This document shows, piece by piece, positions 21,735 through 34,709 of a DNA stretch of 64,000 nt. Under the pieces are notes generated by a model. The model ran no database searches, had not been told where the DNA came from, and worked only from the letters and a program-made list of their open reading frames with translations. Source of the stretch: Ceraceosorus guamensis (Eukaryota; Basidiomycota; Exobasidiomycetes; Ceraceosorales; Ceraceosoraceae); assembly GCF_003144195.1 (NCBI RefSeq), contig NW_020290032.1:124001-188000 (forward strand). Direction: 5' to 3'. Every line of letters starts with the position of its first letter. Positions within the stretch are counted from its first letter, which is position 1. The translations under genes were made by a program, and so were the position numbers.

Positions 21735-24700
21735 TTAATACTGGCCCCACGGCCCCGCCTGACCGCCGCCGCGACCGCCTCTCCCGTAATTGCCATACGG
21801 GCCTCTTGACGGGGGCTGTCCGCCTCTGAAGCCGGTCGGTTGATGTCTGCCACCGTGCGCATTGGATGGTGCACCTGCGTTGTTACCGCCATAAGCACCT
21901 CCGTAGGCTCCGTAGCCGCCATGGGAACCGCTAGGCGCTGGCGGTTGTTGCTGGCCGTAGCTGGAGGAGCCGTAACCACCGTAGCCTCCGTTTGCTTGAC
22001 CATTTCCACCTTGACCATATCCTCCGTACGCGCCGCCGTAAGCTGGCTGTTGCGATTGAGTGTAGTTTCCAGCGCCGTAAGCCGATCCATAAGGTCCAGA
22101 CTGTCCACCTCCGTAACCACCGTAGCCACCGTAGGCCACTGCTTGAGCACCTCCGTAGGCAGCCTGTGGTGCTCCGTACGATCCACCCTGCGTGTCAAGA
22201 CGATGTGCCAAACCAATCAGTCAGCTCATCATAACTCAAAGAGCAGCCTCGAACACCTCACATAAGCTGCGCCTGCACCGCCACCATACGCGCCTCCATT
22301 CGCTGCCTGAAAACAACGAAGCGCATGGTGAGTGTTGTGGACGTGGTTGTGAGCGTTCATTCGACCTACCTGGCCAGCGCCGTAGCTTCCGTAAGATGAA
22401 GACTGGTAGTCGTTCTGCCCGTAGCTTCCATCTGCGGGTTACACTTGCACACCTTAGCCTCTGGACGGATATGAGAGAAGGACCACGACGTGACTCACAA
22501 GGGGAACTGTACGCGCCGTTCTGATACGGGCCGTATGCAGTGTCATCGTAGCGAGCATGCGATCCAGTGGACCCAGCACTCGCACGACCGCCGTAGGAGT
22601 GCGCGCCTCCGCGGTCGTGGCCACCGCGACCGGGCCCGCCGCGGCCTCTGCCTCTGCCTCGACCGCGGTCGGGCGCCCCGTTTCTGGTCCATTCACGATC
22701 GTCTTGTGTGAGAACCTTAGGAGGAGGCCTAACACCTTTGAGGAGAACGCTCTTGTGAGGCGTCGTTTGTTCGGGGAAGCTGTAGATTGCAGAAATCGAT
22801 CTGTCGCTGCTGATGTCTACTTCCCCCACCCGCTCCAAAGGCGAGCTAAAAGTCGACCCTGGCACACACTGAGGGTCCGCCATGACCAGGCCCGACAGCT
22901 TTTGGGATTGGGCCGGGTCTAGAGGAACAGGATCTTTGCTTTTCCGTTTGGCATAAAGGCTACACAGCGCATCGTAGAGCGAGTGTTCATCCGAGACGAA
23001 GAGCGAGTTGTTTCCGAACGCATTTCGGCGGACTTCGTCTGGGGTCAGTCTAGGATACAGACGATCTAGCGCTGTGAGTAGCCTTTTCTCGTCAATGAAC
23101 GGCAGAATTGCAACTCCTTGCCATTCCATCTTCTTGCCGTTCATATCGATAGCGAAGGTTTTGGGATAAAAGTCGATGATTTCTGAGTCTTCTTCCAGCA
23201 TCAGGGGATGGAAGATTGGGGGAATGCTTGCCCGACTGTGGGACGCGCAAGCACGCTGTTCAGCAATCGTCTCAGCTCTGCAAATAGGATACAAGAACTC
23301 ACCTTTCGGCGGGCAGGACTCCCATCAGCTGGTCGTAAGGTCTAAATGGCGTGCCCAAATTGAATTTTATGTCCAGCTCATCAAGATCCGCAAAGTCCGC
23401 AGCGAAGGGTGAGAAGTGGTACGGATAATACCAAGTCCAGCTGGGACATCCCTGATAGTAGTAGGCAAGAACCCAAGCGAGACCCTCGACGTAGCTTTTC
23501 ACGATTGCGCGCCGGAGCGTGATGTCATCCAAGCCCACGCCAAACTTTTGCTGGTAGTATCTTTCTCTGTATCCTGGCTCCCACAGCTTGACAGTATCCT
23601 CGTACTCTACGGTGCCGTCAGGATTGACCTTGCGTTCCAAATTCGATGCAATCACGGGATCCCTCCTATCCTGAGGATCAGCATCATCCGCATTCTTGAC
23701 CTGCACGACCCCACCGACTAGCGCCACGGCCTTCTCAGGTTTCTCATTGCCTTCTTCATCCACATCGCCATCTACTTCCTCAATTTGACGCTTCAACGAT
23801 CGCACCGGTGCCGATTCACCACCGGCTTCGATGGAAACGTCTTCGTCCATTTTGAAGACTGCGGAATCATCAGACGATGCGTGTGTGACAGCTGTTGAAG
23901 CAGCATTCTCAGGAGCCTTGATCGCGTCATCGTCGTCGGCAGCATCCGACGACTGGGTGTGTCGAGGGGCCACGCCTTTGACTCGAGCATTCCCTGCCTC
24001 GGTCTTTGCTTTTGCTTTCGCGCCCGCCAGCTCAGCTTTCAACCGATCAGCTGCACTCAGATTGGCCATGCGTATGGTCCGTAGGTTGTCGATGACTTTG
24101 GCATCATCTCCGCTCTCTATGGCCGCAAGTGCTTTGGCACGGACATCTTCGCTAGCACCGTGTACTGAGGGTCCGTTGCCCTCGTTGGCGCGGGGAACTG
24201 GCACATACGTTGTGCCACCCCGATGCAAAGCTTCGCCTGCCTCTTCTTCCCCACGAGCCCTTTTCTCAGCTGCAAATTGCTCCCTTTGACGCTCGTGATC
24301 CTCCACCTTCCTGCGCTTTTGTCGCTCCTCGCCCCGCTCCTCCGCGATGCGCCTCTTGCGGAAGATGTCGTCTTCCAGTACGGCAATACCGTCCATGACG
24401 CACTGAATGTTCTTCAGGCTCACACTTCCATGCTTTGTCAGGTAGTCTCCGAGCTTCGGCAATTCCCTCTTCCATATCCTCAGCAACTCGTCAATCGCGC
24501 CCTCTCGAATTTCCAGTGAGGGTAGATGCGGCAAGAAATCGTTTCCGACAAAGAAGATCAGGAACACCCAGTCGTCGATAGCTCGTTCGAGATCGAACGC
24601 GAAGGGCATGCCTGGTACATGCAGCTCGACTTCAAGATATTCTCGCAAAACAACTACGTCCAGAAAGATGAAAGGCTTCTTCACCTCTCCGTCTTGCGTC

Positions 24701-25955
24701 TTCGGCGCCTGCTTATGAGTCAGGTCTACTCCAGGCGGTGGGGGTTGCTCTGCTCCAATGCAATTCGCTGCGATATGACCTTCGCGACCGCACTTGTGAC
24801 AGCCCCTGCCGCCAGAGGAAGGTGCCTGAGCGAAAACATCTTCACGCAAGACCTTGAAGTAGGGTTCGTGAGTAGCTAGTGAAAGCATGATTAGATCGGC
24901 ATCCTTCACGGGCAGCATCTCTCCAGTCAGCCCTGTGCGAAGCGTCAGATTATACTTGCCCATTGAAAACTCACTAGACCGTAGATGACGTGCTTTGTGT
25001 TGGGATCGTGTGCAGGCTGTGCTCTCTGCCGTCGAATGTAATCCATGATCTTGTGCTCTCCTTCGCCCGGAACTGAGGCATCTGAGATGATGACTTGCAG
25101 CTGTCCAATGGGTAGAGGAAACGTCAGCTACAGTGCCACGCATAATGCAGTGTGGTGCGAACTCACATCCTTCCACCCTGCGTCTTCATTCATCTTCTTG
25201 GCCACCCAGTACCGCAAGCTAGCAGCCAGCAGGTCCATAAAGGGCGTACCTGGTGTGATGGCATTGCGATCCCAAGACTTTTTCTTTTCGCTGCCCTCAT
25301 CCGATACTGTCAAGCCTCTGCCTGCGTAGCGAAAGTGATCAGCACACTGTTCATGCCCGCCTTGCAACAGCTCTGGCTCTGCTCACTTTTCCACTCTTCC
25401 AGCGCTTTGGCCATTTCCTCCTCCTTTTCTCTCGCCTCTTGGGCAGCTCTGAATCGTCTGGATCGCTGCTGATTCATCTTCGCTCTGGGAGCCACACCAT
25501 CAATAGCCATCATGAGGAGTTTGCGAGGCCTGACCATGTTTACTACTCTTTCTGTGTACTTGAAGACCTCGAGCATCATGTCCTCTTCAGTCTCCGGCGC
25601 AGGCTGCGAATCGAGGAAGTGGGGTCAGAGAACTCATCGAGCAGTCAGAAACGGGCGCATACTATCGATCAAGTCGTCGCTCTGCTACTCCAACCACACT
25701 CACTTTGCCCTCCGGATGCGTACAAGGATGCACGATACCATTCATGTCCAAGTACAAACAATCGAACTCTTCCCCGTTCGGATTCTTGCCACTAATGTCT
25801 ATCGGTATCGGTACACCCTTCTCCTCCCCGTCGGCCTGCCCATCATCTTCCCGTCCTTCTCCGGTCGGCGCATACCTCTGCTCCTCCTCGACGACATTGG
25901 TGACGATCTTGGGGTACTTTTTGCTTAGCCAGCGGAAGAGGGCGGGCACACCCAT
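21735..25955 (-). CDS. RAT1: Nuclear 5'-3' exoribonuclease Rat1/Xrn2
   Basis: Nine exons on the minus strand: 25955..25704, 25603..25387, 25321..25167, 25100..24975, 24903..23303, 23235..22499, 22431..22370, 22306..22262 and 22187..21735, 1,215 residues. The start [18 protein letters not shown] is invariant in the XRN family. Catalytic acidic motifs include [50 protein letters not shown] and [15 protein letters not shown]. The CCHC knuckle [14 protein letters not shown] near residue 285 marks the nuclear Rat1/Xrn2 branch rather than cytoplasmic Xrn1. The conserved core ends with [14 protein letters not shown] and a segment resembling the Rai1-binding region. The last 260 residues are an RGRGRGRGG stretch followed by about 170 residues of YGG/GGY repeats. 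The enzyme degrades 5'-monophosphate RNA in transcription termination and rRNA processing in the nucleus. Introns 5-8 lie inside the repeat tail or near it and are phase-consistent. Confidence 0.96.
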
Positions 25956-26475
25956 GATGGTCTGCGTGTCCAAATTGACGCGTGACGCGTGAAGACGTGG
26001 TCGCGATGAGTAGCTGGATGTGAGACAGGCTGCAGGTGGATTGGATGGTGTTTGAGGCCCTGATCGAGGAGGGCAGCAGCGGTGATGGAGCGCCTCGTCT
26101 TGATGGCGAACAGCGGCTGATGAGAGCCATTTGATGAATTGTTCTTTCTTCGATGCCGCGTTCTGTTGCTCAAGCTTGATGCCATGCATATGCGTACGCG
26201 TCTGCGCGGGCCGCGCATCAGGGTTCGCCTGACAGCATATCACGTGCAAGAAAATAACCCTCAGTCAAGAGTCGAGGAAGTCGTCATCAACGTCCACGTG
26301 GCCTGCATCCAGCGTTTGGCCCCGATGAACATCGCGAGCGCACGGCCTACGTGCAGTTCCGCGACGTTGATCGCGATCCCTCATCTTCGGCAGGTCTAAG
26401 TTATCACTGTAAACTACAGCTCCACGCAACCACGACGCACTTCGAATTCAGTCCAAGTTCTCAATTACAGTCAAG
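25956..26475. other. Divergent promoter between Rat1 and ATP synthase delta
   Basis: A 520-bp spacer separates two divergently read housekeeping genes. No conserved open frame is present; the 195-residue frame that crosses it is the upstream continuation of Rat1 exon 1 before its start codon. Confidence 0.6.
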
Positions 26476-27395
26476 ATGTTCTCTTCTCGAGCCGTTCCAG
26501 CACTTCGCGCCGCTGCCGCGGCCAGGCCCGCTTTGGCTCGCTCCGCCGTCCCAGCTCTGGCTCGTCGTGGATACGCCGAGGCCGTCAGCGACAAGCTTCA
26601 GCTTGAACTCATCCTCCCTCACGCTGTGAGTAGATTACCCCTTGCTCAGCGGAGCAATCGGCGCTGCTGTGCCGACAATGACGTAGGAGCTGACCGGTAT
26701 CGTTCCTTTGCATGTCTCCCCTTGGCAGGCTCTCTACCAGGGAGAAGTCACACAGGTGAACCTCAGCAGCACTTCGGGTGACATGGGTATCCTTGCGTGT
26801 GCGTAGCAGTCCGGTGCACGGCCTCAGCTAGGCGTGGACTCTTTGGTGTGTCTCACAATCGGATCGTGCTTACCATGAGTCGGTCCGTATCCCACAGCTC
26901 ACGTTCCCTCCGTGGAGCAACTCGCACCCGGTCTGGTGGAGGTTATTGAGTCGAGCGGTACCAAGCGTTGGTTTGGTGAGTTTATCACATGGAAGCGCTT
27001 GGCAAACGAAAAACGGTGGGGGCAGCTAGGGAGGCTTGGTTGCAGCGTCGCACACGCTTGAAGGAGTCGACCAGGGCTTTACGCAACTCGACGTGGCTTG
27101 AGGCCGGCTCGTCCTTCTAGAAGCGATGCCCTACGAGAAAGGCTGACCCAAACACGCTCGTGCATTGCATGGCTTGACAGTCTCGGGTGGCTTCGCCACG
27201 GTCCACCCAAACAACAAGCTTACCATCAACGCCATTGAGGCCTACGAGCTGGACCAATTCTCTCCCGAAAACCTCAGAAACGCGCTCTCCGAGGCTCAAC
27301 GTGTCGCATCAGGTTCAGGCAGCCCCGAGAGCAAGGCCGAGGCAGAGATCGAAGTCGAGACTCTTACCGCTCTGCAAGCCGCTTTGAGCCGCTAA
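26476..27395 (+). CDS. ATP16: Mitochondrial F1F0 ATP synthase delta subunit
   Basis: Four exons, 26476..26625, 26729..26798, 26898..26975 and 27181..27395, encode 170 residues, the usual family length. The N-terminus MFSSRAVPALRAAAAARPAL is an Arg/Ala-rich mitochondrial presequence ending near RRGYAEA. The mature protein shows the family beta-sandwich: KLQLELILPHA, then ALYQGEVTQVNLSSTSGDMG, ILASHVPSVEQLAPGLVEVI and VSGGFATVHPNNKLTINAIE, followed by the two-helix C-terminus ENLRNALSEAQ. The donor of intron 2 is the second GT of GCGTGTGCG; the first GT would shift the frame, and only the second gives ILASHVP. The protein is part of the central stalk of F1, on the matrix side, corresponding to bacterial epsilon. 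Intron 3 is long for this locus (205 nt). Confidence 0.96.
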
Positions 27396-27800
27396 GGTGA
27401 AACGAAGTTGAGAAGTCGGATGAGAAAGACCTTTCGTCCGACACGTGAAGGCTTGCACACATCAGCCTTGTCTTTCGGCTACTCGCACCTAGAGACAATC
27501 GATGACTCAGACCGACTCATCAATCACTTCTTCGCACCCAGATGCTGACGTCTTCCAACCGAAATTGCGACCTTGCATAAAATGACAATGATGAAGCAGT
27601 GGTAGGTACAGAGACATGAGAGATCCTTAGAAGATGCGAGGCAAGCAGACATTGTTAGCAGAAATTGTTGGAAAGCAGCACGTAGCGATTTACGATAAAG
27701 GGTTGAGGACGAGACTTTAGGATGCAACTTCAGTGCATTGCAGGTGAAAGATTGGTCCATCGGGTCGAGTGGGTCGAGCCGAGCGTACGCACGTTGTATG
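27396..27800. other. Convergent intergenic spacer
   Basis: This 405-bp stretch separates the stop codons of the ATP synthase delta and sterol glucosyltransferase genes. I see nothing in it beyond the expected 3' flanks. Confidence 0.6.
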
Positions 27801-30800
27801 CTACGAAGATTGCGACGCAGCAAACTCGTCCGCGTCGCTAACGACTGACCATTCGGCGTCAGATGTCTGCATGCCAGAATTGATGCTAGCTATGCTGCCT
27901 TGCATGTCAGGTTCAGCTGTGGTCGTTCGTGGGGGCAGGTTGTCACTGCGCGACATGTCCCCACTGCCAGAAGTCGTGGACAGCGCAGGTTCCAAATTGT
28001 GGGCCGGCTGTTCGTTGTCCGGCTGTGGATCAGGGCGGCTGTGCTGCTGGTCAATGGGTTGTTTGGTCGCTACTTCTACGGCACCGGGTAGCCTCGTGTT
28101 CAACTTGATAAGACTTGTTGCATAATCGAGATGATGGAATATAGCAGCGATCGCATTCTTCACGCCGTCCTCCTTGCGGATCTGCTCGCCGAGCGCTTTC
28201 GCCCTCTCGATCTGTCTAGGGCTTTGGGTAGCTTTGACAAGAGCTGCAGCTAAATTCTCCGCAGTAAGCTCTCGCACACAGGAGCCGACGCCAAGGGCCT
28301 CGAGCTGAGCGCCCCAAAAGAACTAAGCCGGGATGATAGAAGCAAAGAGTCAATGGCTCAGGATCGCGGTCGAGTCGCTCAAGCTTCTCACCTGGTCTCC
28401 AAAGTATGGCTTCACTATGGTTGGAATCCCTGCTCGTAGACTTGCCCCAGTGGTGCCGGCCCCGCCATGATGGCAAGCAGCGTCAATCTGGGGAAACAGC
28501 CTGGGTACAGCAAACGCATCTCAATCAGTACGCATTGGAATACGCTCTACCTACTCGAGTCTCAGACTTACCAGTCGTGGGGTATGGAGCGCACCTCAAA
28601 CACATCTTCTGAGATGGGCGAGCTGGGCTGAGGCCTCATCTGCTCTGTGGGTTGCAGATGCCTGTCAGAGAGGCGATCTGACCAGCCTTTGGACAAGATA
28701 GCGCAAACCCCTGCCTGCCGAACGGCTTCGTAAACGCAGCGAGTCATCGCTTGCGCATCGCGTACGACGATGGAGCCCCATCCGATGTAGACCAATTTGC
28801 GCGAAGCTGCCTTGGCGCGCTTCATGAACGCTGCGAGATCATCAGGCGGTGTCCAGCTTTGGTCTCCGTCAGGCCGCCTCAAGAACCAGTAGCCAGTCAC
28901 GTCAATCCACTCGTACCAATCCTGCGAGCATGAAGCAGAACTCAGTGTTGGGCGGGAATGTGACCGCTTCGAATGCGAGACTTACTAGTGGCTTCGGTAC
29001 TACGCTTGGAGAGAAATTGTACAGGAAGGGCACCCGATGCGGTTCAAGCCGGTCCAATGAAGTAGGCTGGAGCCCAAGGCAGGTCTTCCGCCATGCGTTT
29101 ATCTGACCTGCCGAGGCACGCCAAAAGACCTGGTCGAACACCACGTAGGTCTAAAGGTGGAGCCGTGACGTGAGTCGCTCGGCCAACATTGTCTTCAAAG
29201 AACCGCACTCACCATATAATTGTAGTTGCCGCCTGCGCGCGTGGTGGGAACGGCGAATGCGTGTGGATAGGCGCGGGTGCGTGACCATATCATCGTGAAT
29301 GCACGATAGTAAGGCTTCTGCAAAGCTTCCGCGATGTGGATACCAGCAATCGCGCTCGGCGACTCGATAACAACATCAGTGCCTTGGCACGCTTCCCACG
29401 ATGATTTCAAGAGGTCGTCAAGCCACCCCCGGAACTAGACATGTCTTTTGATCAGCCAAAGCGCGTCTTGAGCCTGAAGGCGAAAGCTGTGTGAGACTCA
29501 CTTTTGAGACGCCCTCGCGCAGAAAGGACACCGTGAAGGTCCCGTTCTCGACGCATATTCTCATCAGCTCTGCAGGATCCCCGCCAACTTCTCTGAATTC
29601 AATGCCATGGCTTTCTATCCACGCTTTGAATTCGAGATGCGTGGCGATGCGAACACGGTGACCCGCATCTTTCAGGCCTTGTCCCAAGGCGATGAATGGT
29701 TGAACGTCGCCGCGCGAGCCGATCGTCAAGAACGTGAAATGTAGACTTTTAGCGGGATCGAATGACTGCATTGAGGTGCTGGGGTATGATGAGGCGCTCG
29801 AATGTGAAGTCGGCGGAAACGGAACGTCAGGTGGCTTGCTGGTGGTGTCGAGACTGCCGCTGAGCGTCGGGGCGCTGCTGTTGCCTTGCCGAATAGATAT
29901 GCGTTGACTCAAGTCCCGCAGCATCAGAGCTTCTTTCGTAGCGTTGTCGCTAACACTGGCTAATCCTTGTTCAACTCTATTCACATCATTTGCGAGCTCC
30001 TCCACGCGATAGTCGATTTGCGCCATGCACTCGTCGCGGCGTTCACGAGACCCAAATTCCAGAAAGAGTCTGGACCGGATAAGACACAAGACAGTCAATG
30101 CATTGCACGAAGTCTTGATTGCCGAGAAACACTCACTCTTCGTGACCTCTGACCATCAATACGAGTCCGTGCTGACCGAATCGAAACGCATTGTGTTTCG
30201 CCACCGAAACCAGCTCAGAAATCGGCAAGACCATCAGAGTCCGGCCAACGGCCTTTGTAGCCATTCGCGAAGAGCGAAAGCAGACGTATCTGGTCGAAAT
30301 GAACACACGACCCTGTACCGGCACGATACGATACAGGCTCGCGCTAACATCTGTCGAGAGAACCGATGACAGCGTGAGGTGTAGATCTCTGCGTCGAGAC
30401 CGAAGCTACTGTGACTCACGGTATACCAATGCTTCTTCCTTAGGCAGTATAAAAGATGTCCGAAACTGGTGATCTCGATCTGCCTCTTCTGCAAGCAAGG
30501 CCTGATCTGCATGTCCCTCGAGCAAGGAGTAATTGCTGCTCACAGAGCTGTCTAGGCTGCTCTCGACCGCTCGAACGGCGTCGCAATCATTCCCGGGCCA
30601 CATTGGGTCACCGGGCTCTGAACCATCAGGCGCTTGACTTGCACCAACCCAGTCGCGAAAGCCGAAATCAGCTTCGTATAGAGGCCTAGACCAGCTCTCT
30701 TGGACTTTTCGGTGAGGCTGACGCGCCAGAGCTGCCAGTTGCGCGCTGAGTCGCTCTGCGCCAGGTCCTGTCACAGACAGCAATCTTTCCCCCGCCTCGC

Positions 30801-33592
30801 GCATCCAGCCGGGGAAGATGTGCGGTCTAAGCATTCGTGTCGAGTCTAGTGAGCTGCGTGCACCTCGTGAAGAAGAGAGACTACGTGGCGGGCCGCCAGC
30901 GACGCTCGCAGGTGGGTAGCGATGCGTGCCAGCAGCAAGCGGATTGGGTGGTCGCGGTGTTTCTGACAGCCTAGCTTGCGACATTGGTAGGGTCGTCTCG
31001 GAACTCGCATCGCGGTCTGGCAGCGTGGAGTTTTCGCCAGTAGCCCTAGGAGGGATAGGGATAGCTCTTGGGCCCAGCATTTCGGTTGCCATTGGCGCGT
31101 TGGTCTCTGCTGGCGCAGACTCCGCAATTGGAGCGCTTGACGCCGAAAATTCGACACCGCGGCCGGAAGAGTACCTATTGGAGCCAACATCAGTCCTTCC
31201 TTGCCAACTACCAGCGAGCGTATCCCTCACACTGCCTGAAGAGGTCCTGCGTTCCATCCGCGGTCTGGCATTGTGATGCTCTATTGTATCAGAGAGTACT
31301 TCTACGAGATTGGACGGCTCGCCTTTGTGCCTGAAAAAGTATTCGTGTATAGCGAAGTCCTCGCCAGCTCCGTCTATAACTTTGATGCACAGAAAGTCCC
31401 TGCTAGGCACCTTGCTGGCGGCTTGAGACGAGCTGAAGTCGCTTGGCATAGCGGCAATTTCAGAAGTTGATGGACCAACGCCTGTCTGCCCTCCGTACTC
31501 TACATCGACAATGGTTTCCAGTGGGATGGATAGTCTGACGCTGTCTCCATCATTCTGAGCTCGCATGACTGCGCTTCGCAGCGCACCCACCCAAGTTGCT
31601 TTGGAGGCTTGAGAAGCTGCTGAGAAGACGAAGCGTCGATACGAGGTCTGAACGTAGAAGTCCAAGCTAGCATGATCCGTTGCCGCGTCCGCAGTCCTGC
31701 TTGGTTGAGCGTCATCGGCAGATTGCAGATCGCCACCGTGCTGCGAAGAACCAATCTCGATGATGTCGCGCAGGTCGATGTGATCTTGAGGAAAGTAAGG
31801 ACTATGATGAGAGTCGTACCAGCTCAGGGCACGTTTTCCCAGCACTGCCCAATGCTTGCTGAAGCGCATTGTTCTGCGGGTTTTCTTTCTCAAAGCGCCG
31901 GCCTGCAGCACGTCGCCTTCTGACGAGTGCTGAGTAGTTGGCAGTGGAGCGTAGAACAGCAGATGATCCGACGTGAGGTAAATGTGGCCTGAAAGTAGCA
32001 ACCCGCGCACGAGAAAAGCTTGGTGGGTCGCAAGCAGTGTTTCCGTACGGCCAAGACCAAAGATCTCTACCAATTTTGCTGCCAACAACTGTTTTCGTTC
32101 ATCCGCAGACAGCAGCGGCGTATCTGCAGTCGACGTAGCTAGTCGATGCGGCTGGGAAGATTCTGGGTCTGGGTCTGAGTCTGAATGGCAGTCAGGCCGA
32201 GACCGATCGAGCACTGCGGAGGACAGCATGTGCAGCGAGGTGGAAAGGTCTGGTGGTTTTGATTCAGTCGAGGACGAAAGGTCGCTTGCCATAGCTCGAT
32301 CCTTGCTCGCCTGCGGTGCCAGGCCCGCAGCGGCCAAAGATTCTGTGGATGCCGCAAGATCGCTCTCGTTGCTCTCCTCTGCATCGCCATCCGCCTCTCG
32401 ATCACTGGACTGACCCCGAGCTAGCCGACTAGATCTGTTTGCGGTGCTGGGCCTGGTCGCAGAGTGGGAGCCCCTCGCTTCATGCGCAGCGTGAGCTGAG
32501 TATGAAGCCGCCAAAGGCGTGCGGCTGCCGACCGGGGTTGCTACGCGCATGAAAGAGAGAGCAGGTGAGGCGCATGACGACCACATCAACCCACAGCGTT
32601 GACTTACGAGTATCATCCCATATCTCACTTCGCGATCCATGGACGCGCTTGACTCGCCGACGCAGTAGACCAACGTTCGCCGTGGCAGGCTGACTTGGGC
32701 CAGCCGCGGAAAGTTTTGCCATGTGTTCATCGTCATTCGACTCTTCAGCGTCCGACTGAGCACCGTACACTGATGTGCCCTCAAGTCTTGTAGCTGCCGA
32801 ATCATGCTGCACTCCTTGGTCAGGCTCAGGAAACCCATCCGCTTCCGCTTCCACAAATCTAGAGCCTACCATGCTGAGCATCTGCAGAATGGGAAAGTGC
32901 TCACCCGCCTCCGGGAGGCCAGCGTCACTCTGAGTACTGGTAGTAGTTGAACGAGTCCGTCTCCCAGCTTTGTCGCGATCATCACCTCCGGTCGTCGTAC
33001 TCATTGCGAGTTGCGCTGTGGTGGGTATGCGGCACAGACCGCTTGCGTCGCCCTGATCCTTCTGACGATGTGAATCAAGATGAAGAGGGGCGAATGTTCT
33101 TGCGACTGCGCCGATGGATCCTGCACGCTCGCTTGGACCTTCCAGCGAGGAGATGGATGGTTGTCTCTGAAGATCGCGTGCCGAGTCGATTCCCGTTGCT
33201 TGTAGATCCGACACAGCAGCTAAAGGTATTTCGGAGTTCATTGATCTATTAGAGCCGAGCGATGGGCTGGCGGCTAGACTCGAGATCGTGCTTGCTCCAG
33301 CGATGCCTGCACACGATGGGGACGTTGGATGTAAGCGAGGCGAGGGTGGTAGGCTAGGATACTGCGATGCAGCATCATGAGAGGGGGGCGCATGCATGTC
33401 TGTAGGCTCCATGGCATCGCTACGGGAGCCACGACGTTGTGTCTTCACCCGATGGTCTAGACCAAACGCCGTAGGCGCACTGTTGAAGTCGGGTGGCGTC
33501 GTGCGAGCGAGATCTTGGTTGTGCAGTATGAGCTCTGCCTCTTCTCTCCTCCTTTGAGAGTCATTCGAGTCCGCGTTGATGAGCTGAGACAT
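27801..33592 (-). CDS. ATG26: Sterol 3-beta-glucosyltransferase (Ugt51/Atg26 type)
   Basis: Nine exons on the minus strand: 33592..32608, 32540..30420, 30350..30137, 30069..29502, 29434..29213, 29150..28986, 28921..28572, 28500..28392 and 28322..27801, 1,751 residues. After about 480 disordered residues comes a first GRAM domain ([20 protein letters not shown]), then a PH domain ([20 protein letters not shown] ... [11 protein letters not shown]) and a second GRAM domain ([20 protein letters not shown]). The GT1 glycosyltransferase domain starts at [20 protein letters not shown] near residue 1235 and holds the sugar-nucleotide signature [20 protein letters not shown], followed by FGDQFFWG. It transfers glucose from UDP-glucose to ergosterol at membranes; GRAM and PH domains bind phosphoinositides. 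Some fungi need it for pexophagy. The last 110 residues are a disordered tail. It is divergent from Pus7. Confidence 0.95.
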
Positions 33593-34171
33593 GACGGCAA
33601 ACTGATGTATGATGCGGTATTAGCAACCGCCAACCAAGGTGCATACACGCGCAGCAAGATCACGATTGGCTCAGAGCTGTGCCTCCTTTGTTAGCGTTGT
33701 AGGCTCACAGAGAGGTGAGGCATGACGCTGAACACATCTGAGGCCGTGCAGATGAGGCCGTGCAGATGAGACAAGATCGCAGAGGGAGGTAGGACAGAGA
33801 GACGACTAGGTGATGGGTAATCGCGAGCTCCGACCGAAAAAGGCGCGTGAGGTCGTTGGGTACTCCAATCTCCCTTCAAAAAGCGCGAGCCCGCTGCTTA
33901 GTGGTTGAGTAAGGATACGCCTAGGGTGGTGGCCTGACAATCACGAATGGCTTGGGTTCACGACGCCAAATTCGAGCAAGAACCTGGTATGGGATCGTGG
34001 GCGCAGTCACGAGGCTGAGTGGGGTCACGCCGCTCGTCTCGAGTCGTGAGTGTTGTGAGGGGGCTGTGCCTGTTGCCTCACAATTTGAATTCGTGATTGC
34101 TGTGTAGGCGTGCTGCACTTTGTAATGCGGTTTTGGTTATCATCGCAGTCACGAGTTTGCTTTGGCTTCAC

Positions 34172-34192
34172 GCATGCATGCAGCATGCATGC
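34172..34192. repeat. Direct repeat of a palindromic 10-mer
   Basis: GCATGCATGC occurs twice, separated by one A. Each copy is its own reverse complement. It is related to the longer (TGCA)n array at 17285. Confidence 0.9.
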
Positions 34193-34624
34193 ACGTCGCC
34201 TCGCCCAATTCCGGGCCGCACTCACATCATCAGCAGGGGTCAAAGTACCTAATCGTGAGATCACGTGTCTCTGCCAAAGTGCTTCAAACAAAACGCGTGA
34301 TTAAAAATTTAAGAAAGCACACAAGCTTGAAGGTCCATCATCAGAGCGAATCTTGATCAATATGCAAGACGCCTCTACAGCACTCAAGACTCTTGGATCA
34401 CAGCTCACGCCATCTCACCAAGGTAGCCGTGACCAGGAAGTCTCCGAATTCCTTGCTTTTGAGCCTTCCTCCGCAGATCGTCAAGCAAATCTTCTTTTGT
34501 CAGGCTTTTCGGTGTCAAGCGAGCAAGGAGAGCACCAAAGACACCACCAGCATTCTTCTTGGTCCTCCAAGGTGACAAGCGTTCTGGTCAACTTCTTCCG
34601 CCGACCAAGAAGCTCCTCAAAACT

Positions 34625-34656
34625 TCACATAAGAACCTCAAGTCACATAAGAACCT
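34625..34656 (+). repeat. Tandem 14-bp repeat, 18-bp period
   Basis: TCACATAAGAACCT is present at 34625-34638 and 34643-34656, shortly upstream of the Pus7 start codon, in what is probably its leader or promoter. Confidence 0.8.
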
Positions 34657-34709
34657 TCACACTCACCTCAGACATACAGTAGACAGGCTTTGTGCTGTAT
34701 CACAAGGGA

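Larger units (their letters stand above)
33593..34709. other. Intergenic, divergent promoters with repeats
   Basis: This 1.1-kb spacer between the divergent sterol glucosyltransferase and Pus7 genes holds the GCATGCATGC-A-GCATGCATGC repeat (34172-34192), the words CAATCACGAA near 33938 and ATTCGTGATTG near 34090, and a tandem pair of TCACATAAGAACCT units at 34625-34656. A 109-codon plus-strand frame (34353-34682) lies just upstream of Pus7 but shows no conserved content; it is probably 5' leader. Confidence 0.5.

Noticed and set aside
26780-26810. Apparent frameshift in ATP synthase delta exon 2
   Set aside because: Using the first GT in GCGTGTGCG breaks the frame, but the second GT is a better donor and restores ILASHVP exactly, so the gene is intact.
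34353-34682. 109-codon plus frame just before Pus7
   Set aside because: No conserved motif and a tandem 14-bp repeat in its end; most likely Pus7 leader or promoter.
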